Origin: Sulfurivermis sp041678005
Lineage (GTDB): Bacteria; Pseudomonadota; Gammaproteobacteria; Thiohalomonadales; Thiohalomonadaceae
DNA: 21,301 nucleotides
NCBI GenBank assembly: GCA_041678005.1
Contig: JBAYOW010000037.1
Coordinates: 1 to 21,301, forward strand
Direction of reading: 5' to 3'
Every line of letters starts with the position of its first letter. Position 1 is the stretch's first letter. The notes below the pieces were generated by a model. That model saw only the letters and a program-made list of their open reading frames with translations. It was not told the DNA's origin and searched no databases. Below are positions 7,531-15,699 of this stretch, in pieces. The position numbers and the translations under genes are program-made.

Positions 7531-8310
7531 ATGCCCTACCTCAGTAACGATATCAGCGCCCTGGTACGGGTGACACGTCCCGCTGCCGTTACCAAAAGCG
7601 GCGGGGTGTCCGCCTGGCTGCGCGGCGTTGCCGACAGCTTTCACAGCAACATCATTCTTGAAGGCCGTTATCTGCTGATCTGGGCCGGCTTAAAAACCAC
7701 GGTGACCATTTCCGTGTTCTCGACCCTGTTCGGCACGCTGCTCGGCGGCGTGATTTGCTTCATGAACATGTCAAAGCGGCGGCTGCTTAATTTGCCCGCC
7801 CGCACCTACATCGCCGTGCTGCGCGGCACGCCGGTCCTCGTGCTGCTGATGCTGATTTTCTATGTGGTGTTCGCCTCGATCAACATCGATCCGGTGCTTG
7901 TCGCCATCATCGCTTTCGCCATGAATTTTTGTGCCTATACCGCTGAGATATTCCGCACGGGTATCCAGGGTATCGACAAGGGCCAAATGGAGGCGGCCAT
8001 CGCACTGGGCTTCCCCCGCCTCTCTGCCTTCCGCCACATTATCCTGCCGCAGACGATTAACCGGATATTGTCGGTGTTCAAGGGCGAGTTCCTTTCCCTG
8101 GTCAAGATGACCTCGATCGTCGGCTACATCGCTGTGCAGGATCTGACCAAGGCCAGTGACATCATCCGCAGCCGCACCTTCGACGCCTTTTTCCCCCTGG
8201 TGATGGTCGCCATTCTTTACTTCCTGATCTCCTGGCTGCTGCTGCAATCTCTTGAATACCTCGAACGTGTTACCGATCCGAAGTACGGACGCAAGGCAGG
8301 TCGATCATGA
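7531..8310 (+). CDS. Amino acid-type ABC transporter permease (fused C-terminal half)
   Basis: A HisM/GlnP-type permease of about 259 residues from the first ATG in frame. That ATG is probably not a true start, because the same frame is open upstream to the A6 run and encodes the end of the binding protein's first lobe. Several membrane helices are visible: about 45-75 (LLIWAGLKTTVTISVF...), 93-116 (VLRGTPVLVLLMLIFYVVF), 122-145, and one near the C-terminus. The EAA loop that docks on the ATPase is present (EAAIALGF ... IILPQT). It would move the ligand across the inner membrane. The stop overlaps the ATPase ATG (ATGA at 8307-8310). Confidence 0.87.
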   Translation: MPYLSNDISALVRVTRPAAVTKSGGVSAWLRGVADSFHSNIILEGRYLLIWAGLKTTVTISVFSTLFGTLLGGVICFMNMSKRRLLNLPARTYIAVLRGTPVLVLLMLIFYVVFASINIDPVLVAIIAFAMNFCAYTAEIFRTGIQGIDKGQMEAAIALGFPRLSAFRHIILPQTINRILSVFKGEFLSLVKMTSIVGYIAVQDLTKASDIIRSRTFDAFFPLVMVAILYFLISWLLLQSLEYLERVTDPKYGRKAGRS

Positions 8311-9398
8311 TCAAGGTCGAACATCTCTCAAAAAAATTCGGTAACCTGACGGTGCTCAAAGACGTCTCTGCTGAAATTGCCAAGGGCGAGGTGATATCGA
8401 TCATCGGGCCTTCGGGCACCGGCAAGAGTACGTTCCTGCGCTGCCTCAATCTGCTCGATCAACCCAGTGGCGGTAAAATCGAGATCGATGGGGCCAATCT
8501 CCTCGACCCGGCCACCAACGTGCCAAAATTGCGCCGCAAAATGGGCATGGTGTTTCAGTCCTTCAATCTCTTCGCCCACCTCTCGATACTGGACAACCTG
8601 ACGCTGGGGCCGATCAAGCTGCTCGGCAGCCTTCGCTCAGAGGCCGAAAGCAAGGCGCTCGAACTGCTCAAGCTGGTTGGGCTGGCGGAAAAAGTCGACA
8701 GTTTCCCCGATGAATTATCCGGCGGTCAGAAACAGCGCGTAGCGATTGCCCGCTGCCTGGCGATGGATCCGGAAATCATCCTCTTTGACGAACCGACCTC
8801 GGCGCTCGATCCCACCATGATCAGCGAAGTGCTGGCTGTTATGCGGCGGCTGACAAAAGAAGGGCTGACCATGCTGGTCGTCACCCATGAGATGGATTTT
8901 GCCCGCGATGTATCGAATCGCGTGTTCTACATGGACGAGGGCATCATCTACGAGCAGGGCACGCCGGAGCAAATTTTCGAGCAGCCGCAACGCGAAAAAA
9001 CCCGCGCCTTCATCCACCGCATTCGCAGCGTTTACCTGCGTATCGAGAGCCCGGATTTCGATCTCTATGCCATCAATGCCGAAATCGAGCAGTTCTGCGA
9101 AAAGCAGATCCTGACGAAAAAGACCCGCCAACGTCTACTGCTGCTGGTTGAGGAGTTGTTGTCGATCTATCGGCCGCGCCTGGCGACCACGCCGCTGGAG
9201 TTGACCCTCGGTTACGCCGAGAAAACCGGGCACCTTGAATTGACACTAGAATCTCCAGGCGATGCACCCCACCCGCTGGACAGCGCCATGCTGCCCGACG
9301 ACCTTGGCCTGACCATCATCACCAATCTGGCAGAAAGCATCGATTACCACACCGACACAAGCGCCAACCGGCTCTCACTCCGCCTGGTCGAGGATTAA
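8307..9398 (+). CDS. Amino acid-type ABC ATPase with C-terminal RsbW-like domain
   Basis: Residues 1-240 are a typical GlnQ/HisP-type ATPase: Walker A GPSGTGKST (34-42), Q-loop FQSFNLF, signature LSGGQ (137-141), Walker B ILFDE ending at Glu162, and switch His194. Family members usually end near residue 240-250. This one goes on to 363. The extra part (about 241-363) resembles the RsbW-type kinase encoded at 11102-11521: a helix with VEELLSIY where that kinase has LEEIFVN, a beta segment at the G1 position, and DLGLTIITNLAESIDY where the kinase has GLGLFLVRKVVDQLDY. The Asn of the N box and the Asp of the G1 box appear to be lost, so it may not be a kinase. Inference: the tail binds a STAS or similar protein and links transport to the nearby partner switch. 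Confidence 0.88.
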   Translation: MIKVEHLSKKFGNLTVLKDVSAEIAKGEVISIIGPSGTGKSTFLRCLNLLDQPSGGKIEIDGANLLDPATNVPKLRRKMGMVFQSFNLFAHLSILDNLTLGPIKLLGSLRSEAESKALELLKLVGLAEKVDSFPDELSGGQKQRVAIARCLAMDPEIILFDEPTSALDPTMISEVLAVMRRLTKEGLTMLVVTHEMDFARDVSNRVFYMDEGIIYEQGTPEQIFEQPQREKTRAFIHRIRSVYLRIESPDFDLYAINAEIEQFCEKQILTKKTRQRLLLLVEELLSIYRPRLATTPLELTLGYAEKTGHLELTLESPGDAPHPLDSAMLPDDLGLTIITNLAESIDYHTDTSANRLSLRLVED

Positions 9399-9711
9399 GC
9401 TGCTGAGTTACACCATGCCCACAAAATATGCATGCCACTACCATAAGCCGACCAGGCCAGGATATTGCGGGCCCAGTGGACACTTCGAGTTTTACGTCAC
9501 CCAAACGCCAGCACCGTAAAAATCCAGTCATTGAGTGCCAGGATGAAAAGCTGCCTCAAGCAATATTTCATCTGCAAATACCAAGTCAGTACGAGCTTCA
9601 AGCAGCAGTTGATCGCTGATCCGCAGTAACGCTCGCAGTGAAAGGTTTTATCAAACCCAACGGTGTCAAGGTGCATGCCGCTAAAAATAATGCTGCTTAG
9701 TTTAGCTTCGC

Positions 9712-9742
9712 CCACCGGTGTTGGTATCCAACATCACGGTGG
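9712..9742. repeat. Imperfect hairpin
   Basis: CCACCG (9712-9717) pairs with CGGTGG (9737-9742), and TGTTGG (9719-9724) pairs with CCAACA (9728-9733) around TAT, with a small internal bulge. No T run follows, so it is not a standard terminator. GGTGTTGG occurs at 9717-9724 and GGTGTTGG again just after the hairpin (9743-9750). Confidence 0.45.
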
Positions 9743-9880
9743 AGGTGTTGGCTGGGCTAACTGACGGCACAGGATTTGGCTGTCTTTATATTTGACGATA
9801 TTGGCCCAAGCGCCTAAAGTCGGCGCAGGCAGGCAAGCGTTGCTATGGCTTGACCTGAAGCTGCCGAGCAAATAGTTGTA

Positions 9881-9909
9881 TTGTCTAGCCAGCATGCGAT
9901 TTCGATAGT
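9881..9909 (+). promoter_or_regulatory. Possible promoter of the outer-membrane protein gene
   Basis: TTGTCT (9881-9886) and GATAGT (9904-9909) are exactly 17 bases apart, each four of six matches to sigma70 boxes. They lie 38 bases before the chosen start codon, a reasonable leader length. Confidence 0.4.
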
Positions 9910-9930
9910 ATTTAAGCCGCAAAAATTATC

Positions 9931-9937
9931 AGGGGGG
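9931..9937 (+). promoter_or_regulatory. Ribosome binding site deciding the start of the outer-membrane protein
   Basis: AGGGGGG at 9931-9937 directly abuts an in-frame ATG at 9938, which is too close. It lies nine bases before the ATG at 9947, so 9947 is preferred. Confidence 0.6.
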
Positions 9938-9946
9938 ATGAGTGTT

Positions 9947-10609
9947 ATGTTGAATTATCGGCGGTGGATATGCGGTGTTGTAACCGCCTTGGGCATGGTG
10001 GCATCACAAGGAGTTGCGGCCCGGTATTACCTGGGTGTGGAAGCTGGACACGAGCATTTATCTTCCAGGCCTGAATACAGCTTTGTCAGCGGCAAACCCA
10101 ATCAAACTTTTGACAATCAGGCTCATGGCTCTTCCATTGGTGTAATAGGCGGATACCACTGGAAAACCACAAAGGATTTCTCGCTAGACGTACAGGGTCG
10201 CCTGTCGGTGAGCGACACTACGTGGAAAATGACCTTGCCAGAACCTGCCTCATTTCGTTATGACATACCCGTGAATGTGGCCATTTCACTGCTGCCCTCA
10301 TTTCACTTCACGAAGAATTTCGCTGCATTTGCCGAAGCAGGCCTGGCGCTGGGGAAAATCCGTGAGCGTAAGTCAACAGTGACAACCAGCCAGTACAACA
10401 TCGAGAAATGGCGGCCAGGCATCGTCGTTGGACTCGGCATGAGCCTCGCCCTGGACGAACGCTGGTCTATGCGAGCCGGGTATCGGCACACCTGGTACAA
10501 AAACCACGATTTCAACACCTATAGTGCAGTCAATGGCATGCAGGTGGAATCGGTTACGTCCCGAGTGAAGCAAAGCATGACGACGATAGGTCTGATCAGG
10601 GAGTTTTGA
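9947..10609 (+). CDS. Outer-membrane beta-barrel protein (opacity/OmpA-like barrel)
   Basis: A 220-residue protein with a signal peptide (MLNYRRWICGVVTALGMVAS..., cleavage probably after VAA), then alternating strands rich in aromatic and small residues: YYLGVEAGHEH, SIGVIGGYHW, FSLDVQGRLSV, FAAFAEAGLALGKI, GIVVGLGMSLAL, WSMRAGYRHTWY. It ends in TTIGLIREF; a C-terminal Phe is the usual recognition signal for the BAM machinery. The size suits an eight-stranded barrel. The role is unknown; it may be a simple porin-like or adhesion protein. It has its own promoter candidate and ribosome site, and there is no clear sign that it belongs to the downstream operon. Confidence 0.78.
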   Translation: MLNYRRWICGVVTALGMVASQGVAARYYLGVEAGHEHLSSRPEYSFVSGKPNQTFDNQAHGSSIGVIGGYHWKTTKDFSLDVQGRLSVSDTTWKMTLPEPASFRYDIPVNVAISLLPSFHFTKNFAAFAEAGLALGKIRERKSTVTTSQYNIEKWRPGIVVGLGMSLALDERWSMRAGYRHTWYKNHDFNTYSAVNGMQVESVTSRVKQSMTTIGLIREF

Positions 10610-10704
10610 GCCAAGCCGAAATGAATATGCAGGCGCAAATAAAAGTCGGCGCTGGCGGGGCGACAAGCAGCACTATAGCCTGGCGTAAGATGCAGCCCAG
10701 GGAG

Positions 10705-10732
10705 TTGCAATCTTGCACCCGCTGCGGATATT
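10705..10732 (+). promoter_or_regulatory. Possible promoter of the partner-switch/NHLM operon
   Basis: TTGCAA (10705-10710) and GATATT (10727-10732) are 16 bases apart, each four of six matches to sigma70 boxes, 26 bases before the STAS gene ATG. It lies in the 149-base gap after the outer-membrane protein gene. This is the last substantial gap before 20839, so the promoter of the seven-gene run should be in this region or upstream of it. Confidence 0.35.
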
Positions 10733-10758
10733 GAAGTTTTATAGTTACGGGAGTGGCA

Positions 10759-11091
10759 ATGGAAATTCAGGTAACAGATTCAGGGCAGGCGCTGGTGGTA
10801 TCGGTAGTGGGCAAGCTTGATGCCGTGTCAGCGAGTGATTATGAGAAAGCTGTCAGCGAGCTCATCGCCGACGGCAAAACGCGCTTTGTCGTTGACTTCG
10901 CCAATCTCAGCTACATCAGCAGCGCAGGACTACGCGTGCTGCTATCGACGGCAAAACAGCTCAAGCCCAAAGGCGGTGACATAATGTTTGCCAACCTGCA
11001 AGACAATGTGCTGGAGGTTTTCGAGATGACCGGTTTCAGTTCGATCCTGAGTATTCACCCTTCACTTGAGGCTGCACTGGCGGCTCTGTGA
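10759..11091 (+). CDS. STAS-domain anti-sigma factor antagonist (RsbV/SpoIIAA type)
   Basis: A 110-residue single STAS domain. The conserved strand-loop-helix VVDFANLSYISSAGLRVLL contains the usual phosphorylation site; Ser55 (second Ser of SSAG) aligns with the phosphoserine of RsbV, with Ser54 next to it. In partner switching the unphosphorylated form binds the RsbW-type kinase and frees its target; the kinase phosphorylates it and a SpoIIE-type phosphatase reverses this. Both partners are encoded just downstream (11102 and 12500). ATG at 10759 is chosen because GGAG at 10749-10752 sits six bases before it; a GTG at 10753 touches that site. It is the first gene of the operon. Confidence 0.92.
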   Translation: MEIQVTDSGQALVVSVVGKLDAVSASDYEKAVSELIADGKTRFVVDFANLSYISSAGLRVLLSTAKQLKPKGGDIMFANLQDNVLEVFEMTGFSSILSIHPSLEAALAAL

Positions 11092-11101
11092 GGCTTTACT
11101 C

Positions 11102-11521
11102 GTGACTACGTCCAGGGAGTTGGGCTCGCTTACGCTTGCAGCAGAACTGGCTAACCTGGAAGCCTTGCAGGAATATCTGGCCGGGTGCGCTACGCAGTTT
11201 GGGCTGGAGCCACGGCGTATTGGCATGCTTACCATGGCGCTGGAAGAGATTTTCGTCAACATTTGCTCCTATGCGTATCCGGCAGGCCAGGGCCCGGTCA
11301 CGTTGACCTGTCGAGACGAGGGCGAGCATTTCATCGCCGAGGTGAGCGACGAGGGACAAGCCTTCGATATCACCTCGGTCGCCGAGCCCGATCTGAAGGC
11401 CGACATCGAAACACGCAATATTGGCGGCCTGGGATTGTTTCTCGTCCGTAAGGTCGTAGACCAGCTCGATTATTTCCGGCAAGATGGGCGTAATATCGTC
11501 CGCCTCACCTTGAAGCGCTAA
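11102..11521 (+). CDS. RsbW-type serine kinase / anti-sigma factor (GHKL ATPase)
   Basis: A 139-residue HATPase of the RsbW/SpoIIAB kind. The N box LEEIFVNICSYAYP keeps Glu and Asn, the G1 box VSDEGQAFD keeps Asp and Gly, and the G2 box is GGLGLFLVRKVVDQLDY, so it should bind ATP. It is expected to phosphorylate the STAS protein encoded upstream and to hold or release a target protein, possibly a sigma factor; no sigma factor gene is in the window. The GTG at 11102 is the likely start: GAGG at 11090-11093 lies eight bases before it, and the frame upstream overlaps the STAS gene with no family similarity. Its TAA overlaps the next ATG (TAATG). Confidence 0.9.
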   Translation: MTTSRELGSLTLAAELANLEALQEYLAGCATQFGLEPRRIGMLTMALEEIFVNICSYAYPAGQGPVTLTCRDEGEHFIAEVSDEGQAFDITSVAEPDLKADIETRNIGGLGLFLVRKVVDQLDYFRQDGRNIVRLTLKR

Positions 11522-12513
11522 TGCTGCACTTTTTATTTCTAATGATCCGCTGGATTTCCTGCTGCCTGTTTTTTCTGCTTTCAATGACAGCAAGTTTTGC
11601 GGAGCCGATCAAAAAAGCCGCTTTCATTCCACTGTGGCTGCCGCAGGCCCAATTTGCCGGTTACTACATGGCCGCCGAGCAGGGCATCTATCTTAAACAT
11701 GGCATCGACCTGAGCATCATTAACGGTGGGCCTGAACACAGCCCGGCTGAGTATTTGCGTGATGGCCGCGCAGATTTTGCAGTCATGTGGCTGACGACCG
11801 CTCTGCAACGGCGCGATCAGGGCCTGCCCCTGGTTCATATTGGTCAGGTGGTGCAACAGTCATCGATGCTGCTGGTGGCGCACAAAAACTCGGGCATCCG
11901 CACACTGGCCGATCTGGATGGAAAAAAGGTCGGCCTATGGGGTGGGGATTTCGACATTCCTTCGCGTAGCGTATTCGACCAACAGCATATCCAGGTGAAG
12001 CCCGTGCAGCAGTCTGCGACGGTCAATCTCTTTTTGCGCGGTGGCGTCATGGCCACTTCGGCTATGTGGTACAACGAATATCACACCATTCTGAATACCG
12101 GGGTGAATGAAGACGAACTGACTGTGTTTCATCTCAAGGATCATGGCGCAAATTACCCGGAAGACGGTTTATATACGCTGCAAAAAACTATAGAACGCGA
12201 CCCGCAACTGGTGGATGCCTTTGTACGGGCATCGCTGGAGGGATGGGAATACGCCTTTGCCCATCCCGAGGAAACAATCGATGTGATGCTACGCATCATC
12301 AAGAAAGCGGGCCTCCCTGCTAACCGCATGCACCAGCGCTGGATGCTGGACCGTATGCAGAATCTGGTGCGGCCAACAGACGGCCAGGGAATTATCGGTG
12401 AATTGTCCAAAAAAAATTATCAGCTGGTCTCGCAGGAACTACGCAGAAGGGGCCTGATAAACGTGCTTACCGATTACGATATTTTCGTGAGGTCACAGCG
12501 TGCACTTCCCTAG
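11521..12513 (+). CDS. NMT1/THI5-like periplasmic binding protein, orphan
   Basis: A 330-residue exported protein: hydrophobic signal sequence (about residues 1-27, ending SFAEP), then a two-lobed binding fold of the NMT1/THI5/SsuA group. The hallmark start FIPLWLPQAQFAGYYMAAEQ is followed by YLKHGIDLSI, LADLDGKKVGLWGG and AMWYNEYH. Relatives bind pyrimidine precursors of thiamine, sulfonates, nitrate and other small molecules; the ligand here cannot be told. No permease or ATPase of that transporter class is nearby. Instead the gene overlaps the kinase gene by one base and the SpoIIE phosphatase gene by 14 bases. Inference: it is a ligand-loading partner for the dCache receptor of the phosphatase rather than a transport component. 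Confidence 0.85.
   Translation: MLHFLFLMIRWISCCLFFLLSMTASFAEPIKKAAFIPLWLPQAQFAGYYMAAEQGIYLKHGIDLSIINGGPEHSPAEYLRDGRADFAVMWLTTALQRRDQGLPLVHIGQVVQQSSMLLVAHKNSGIRTLADLDGKKVGLWGGDFDIPSRSVFDQQHIQVKPVQQSATVNLFLRGGVMATSAMWYNEYHTILNTGVNEDELTVFHLKDHGANYPEDGLYTLQKTIERDPQLVDAFVRASLEGWEYAFAHPEETIDVMLRIIKKAGLPANRMHQRWMLDRMQNLVRPTDGQGIIGELSKKNYQLVSQELRRRGLINVLTDYDIFVRSQRALP
12489..12492 (+). promoter_or_regulatory. Ribosome binding site for the GTG start of the SpoIIE phosphatase
   Basis: GAGG sits seven bases before the GTG at 12500, inside the end of the preceding gene. It supports the GTG start, which also gives a proper N-terminal membrane anchor. Confidence 0.55.
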
Positions 12514-14434
12514 AACAATTGCCGCACGCTTGATCCTGGTGGTCGGCCTGAGTATCTCGGTCATTTTCACCGCTATGCTCGGCTTTAACCATATGCGTTC
12601 GCTGGCGCTACTTGAGAAGGAAGTTGCTGGCAGTGCGCATAACCTGGCACTGGCATCGTCCAATCGTGTGGAAACCGTGCTGGGAACAGCTGCCAGAGTT
12701 GTCGAGACCATGGTGCGTCAGCTGGAAAATAATCAAATCAGTGATCGGGAATTGCTCATGATGTTACGCCGTGCACTGGAAAATACCCCGGAAATCTACG
12801 GCTCCACCATTGCCTTCGAGCCTGCTGCGCTGAGCGGATCGCAGCGGCGCTACGCCCCTTATCTTTATCGCGATGGGGCGGATATCAAAGCCATCCAGCT
12901 GGAAGACTCGTATGACTACCTGCTCCAGGACTGGTACCAGATCCCACGTGAACTGGGACATGCCGAGTGGAGCGAACCTTATTACGATGAAGGGGCGGGC
13001 AATAGCCTGATGGCGACATACTCAGCTCCATTTTACGCAGGAACCGGAAAAGATCGCCGCATTATGGGGATCGTCACGGCTGATATCTCCCTTGATTGGT
13101 TGACGCAAACGATCGGCGCGATCAAGGTGCTGGATACCGGTTACGCATTTCTCCTGTCGCGCAATGGGGCGATCGTGACGCATCCGGTCAGCGACTACAT
13201 CATGAACGAGACGATCTTCACTCTGGCCGCTGCGGCCGATGATAGAGCCATGCGCGATGTCGGTCGGAGCATGCTGCGTGGTGAAAGCGGTTTTGTAACC
13301 TATCGGGACTTTACTGCTGCGCCTGCACGGCTATCCTACGGCCCCATTCCTGCGGCAGGCTGGTCACTGGCCATCATCTTTCCAGAGGACGAGCTATTTG
13401 CCGGGGTTCGCGAGCTGACCTTCACAGTTGCCACGATTGGCTTACTGGGCATGCTGCTGATCGCGCTCGTTGTCGTGCTGATATCCCGCTCGATCACGCA
13501 GCCGTTACGCCTGTTGGCGGTAGCGACCGGGCGCATGAGTGGCGGTGACTTTGATGTGCTATTGCCTGCCCAGACGGCGCGCGATGAAGTCGGCGATCTG
13601 AGCCGGGCTTTCGCAGCGATGAGCCGCGACTTGCAGAAATACATTCGCGAACTGGTAGCGACCACCTCCGCCAAGGAGCGCATCGAGGGTGAGCTGAGCA
13701 TCGCGCACGACATTCAAATGTCGATCCTGCCGAAAATGCTGCCGCCATTCCCTAATTGTGAAGAATTCAATCTCTTTGCCGTAATCGAACCGGCCAAGGA
13801 AGTGGGCGGTGATTTCTACGATTTCTTTCATCTCGATGAAAACCACCTCTGCCTGGTCATCGCCGATGTCTCTGGCAAGGGCGTGCCCGCCTCGCTGTTC
13901 ATGGCGGTCACCAAAACTCTGATCAAGGCAACTGCCAGGATGGGACTGAGCCCAGCCGATATTTTGGCACGGGTCAATAACCAGATCGCCCAGGACAACG
14001 ACCAAAGCATGTTTGTCACTGTGTTTTGCGCAGTGCTCGATTTGCGCGACGGTGAATTGATTTATACCAATGCCGGCCACAATCCGCCGGTGCTGATCCC
14101 GCGCCAGGGCGCACCCCGCTACTTGCCGAAGAGCTGCCAATTAGTGATCGGCGCCATGGCAGACTTTCCCTATCGGTCTGAATCCATGGTGATGGCACCT
14201 GGTGATCGCCTGCTCTTGTACACTGATGGCGTCACCGAGGCGATGAATCTGCAAGACGAACTCTACGCTGAGGAACGGCTGCTGACCGTCAGCGCCGCCT
14301 TGCAACACCAGGCCATTGCCGACATCATCAAGGGCACTGTCGTCAACATCAAGGAATTTGCAGGCTCGGCACCACAATCTGATGACATTACAATAATGGC
14401 CATTGAATATCTTGGTCAGGCACCAGCATCATGA
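12500..14434 (+). CDS. Membrane receptor phosphatase: dCache-HAMP-SpoIIE (PP2C)
   Basis: A 644-residue RsbU-like phosphatase with an extracytoplasmic sensor. Order of parts: first membrane helix about 9-28; periplasmic dCache-like domain about 35-300 with DWYQIPRELGHAEWSEPYYD, SAPFYA, GIVTADISLDWL and DTGYAFLLSRNGAIVTHP; second helix about 306-328; HAMP about 329-383; linker; SpoIIE/PP2C domain about 395-635. Phosphatase metal ligands are kept: GGDFYD (Asp438, Asp441), ADVSGKG (Asp456), YTDG (Asp576) and DD at 628-629. It should dephosphorylate the STAS protein encoded at 10759 in response to a periplasmic signal. Its TGA overlaps the ATG of the export adaptor gene (ATGA), which ties the switch to the secretion genes at the translation level. 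Confidence 0.93.
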   Translation: MHFPRTIAARLILVVGLSISVIFTAMLGFNHMRSLALLEKEVAGSAHNLALASSNRVETVLGTAARVVETMVRQLENNQISDRELLMMLRRALENTPEIYGSTIAFEPAALSGSQRRYAPYLYRDGADIKAIQLEDSYDYLLQDWYQIPRELGHAEWSEPYYDEGAGNSLMATYSAPFYAGTGKDRRIMGIVTADISLDWLTQTIGAIKVLDTGYAFLLSRNGAIVTHPVSDYIMNETIFTLAAAADDRAMRDVGRSMLRGESGFVTYRDFTAAPARLSYGPIPAAGWSLAIIFPEDELFAGVRELTFTVATIGLLGMLLIALVVVLISRSITQPLRLLAVATGRMSGGDFDVLLPAQTARDEVGDLSRAFAAMSRDLQKYIRELVATTSAKERIEGELSIAHDIQMSILPKMLPPFPNCEEFNLFAVIEPAKEVGGDFYDFFHLDENHLCLVIADVSGKGVPASLFMAVTKTLIKATARMGLSPADILARVNNQIAQDNDQSMFVTVFCAVLDLRDGELIYTNAGHNPPVLIPRQGAPRYLPKSCQLVIGAMADFPYRSESMVMAPGDRLLLYTDGVTEAMNLQDELYAEERLLTVSAALQHQAIADIIKGTVVNIKEFAGSAPQSDDITIMAIEYLGQAPAS

Positions 14435-15699
14435 ATCCACTGTTTCGCCAGCAAGCCCTGGCCAAAGTCACCAATCCTGACCAGCTGGACCAAACCTTGC
14501 GCGTGGTGAGGCCGCGGCATGTGTTGGGGTTCTTGCTGATTCTGCTGATCATGTTGGCGGGATTGATCTGGAGCGTGTTGTCCACGGCCCCCATCAAGGC
14601 CAGCGGGCCGGGGGTGCTGCTCTCTTCCTCTGGTGTGGCGGCGATTACGGCACAGGATACCGGGCATGTCGATCAATTATTGGTTAAGGCGGGCGACCAG
14701 GTCGTGGTGGGCCAGATCGTGGCACGCATCCGTCACCCCGAACGCAAGGATGGAATGCTGGCTGCCATAGAAGAGGCCCATGCGCTGGAGAATCAGCATC
14801 GGACATTACAAGCAGAAATTTCCATCCAGGATCGGATGCAAGCCGAATTGATAGAGCAGATGCGGCAGGCTCAGAAAGATCGCCTGATCAGCCTGGAAGA
14901 GCAGCGGCAAGCACTTGCGCAACGGCGCGAAAGCGAGGCCACTTTGCGCGCCAAGGGCATAATTACTGCGGTGAATTTATTCGAAACCGAAGCCCAGTTG
15001 GCGCAGGTCAGCAATGAAATTGCCATTACAAAAAATCGACTGTTCGAGCTCTCGCTGACACTGGAACAGGAAGCCAGCAGGCGCCATCAGGAACTTACCA
15101 GCCTGCGTCTTAATGTGGAGAATGCCAGCCGACGAGCCGACAATCTGCGGAGTGGCTATGAGCGTGATCGTCTTGCGGTGGCAGACAGTGCCGGTACCGT
15201 TGCCGAGCTCGCAGTTGATGTCAATGATCCGGTGGTTGCCGGACAGGTGATCGCCCGTTTGCTGGCCGACAATGTCGGGGAGAACGGACTCACTGCCATC
15301 GCCTACTTGCCAGCGTCCGAGGGCAAGAAAATCAAGGAAGGCATGCCTGCTTTGGTGACGCCCTCGACCGTCAAGGTTGAACTCGAAGGCTATGTGCGTG
15401 GCCAGGTGGTAAGAGTGTCTGAACTGCCAGCGACCCGGGAAGGGCTTATGCGTCGTCTCAAGAATGCCGCCCAGGTAGAGGAGATTTTCAAGGCAGGTGC
15501 TCCCTTTGAGGTAGAAATCAAACTGCAACTGGACAGCTCGACCACCAGCGGCTATGCCTGGACCTCGGGCAAAGGACCAGATCTTCAACTCGAACCCGGT
15601 ACGCTGGCCAGAACTGAAGTTGTCGTCGGGCGGGTGCACATCATTAGCCTCGTCTTTCCCGCCATGGATCATGTACTGGGCTGGTTCAAGGCTCTATGA
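14431..15699 (+). CDS. NHLM-type secretion protein, HlyD-family periplasmic adaptor
   Basis: A 422-residue membrane fusion protein of the kind paired with NHLP leader precursors (NHLM_micro_HlyD type). The N-terminal cytoplasmic tail is followed by one membrane helix (about 31-51). Then come a lipoyl-like segment (ITAQDTGHVDQLLVKAGDQV), a coiled-coil hairpin (about 105-235, rich in Glu, Gln and Arg), the second lipoyl half (GTVAELAVDVNDPVVAGQV) and a beta-barrel part. The C-terminus (ELEGYVRGQVVRVSELPAT ... LEPGTLARTEVVVGRVHII) is typical of the subfamily. It should connect the two ABC transporters encoded next to the outer envelope. ATGA overlaps are seen at both ends. Confidence 0.88.
   Translation: MNPLFRQQALAKVTNPDQLDQTLRVVRPRHVLGFLLILLIMLAGLIWSVLSTAPIKASGPGVLLSSSGVAAITAQDTGHVDQLLVKAGDQVVVGQIVARIRHPERKDGMLAAIEEAHALENQHRTLQAEISIQDRMQAELIEQMRQAQKDRLISLEEQRQALAQRRESEATLRAKGIITAVNLFETEAQLAQVSNEIAITKNRLFELSLTLEQEASRRHQELTSLRLNVENASRRADNLRSGYERDRLAVADSAGTVAELAVDVNDPVVAGQVIARLLADNVGENGLTAIAYLPASEGKKIKEGMPALVTPSTVKVELEGYVRGQVVRVSELPATREGLMRRLKNAAQVEEIFKAGAPFEVEIKLQLDSSTTSGYAWTSGKGPDLQLEPGTLARTEVVVGRVHIISLVFPAMDHVLGWFKAL

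Larger units (their letters stand above)
9399..9946. other. Gene-poor region between importer and outer-membrane protein
   Basis: In 548 bases I find no gene I can support. Short open frames on both strands (for example minus 9715-9497, 72 residues) have no recognisable features. The minus-strand sequence stays hydrophobic across its stop codon, which hints at a decayed gene but proves nothing. The region also holds the hairpin at 9712-9742 and the promoter candidate at 9881-9909. Confidence 0.5.
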
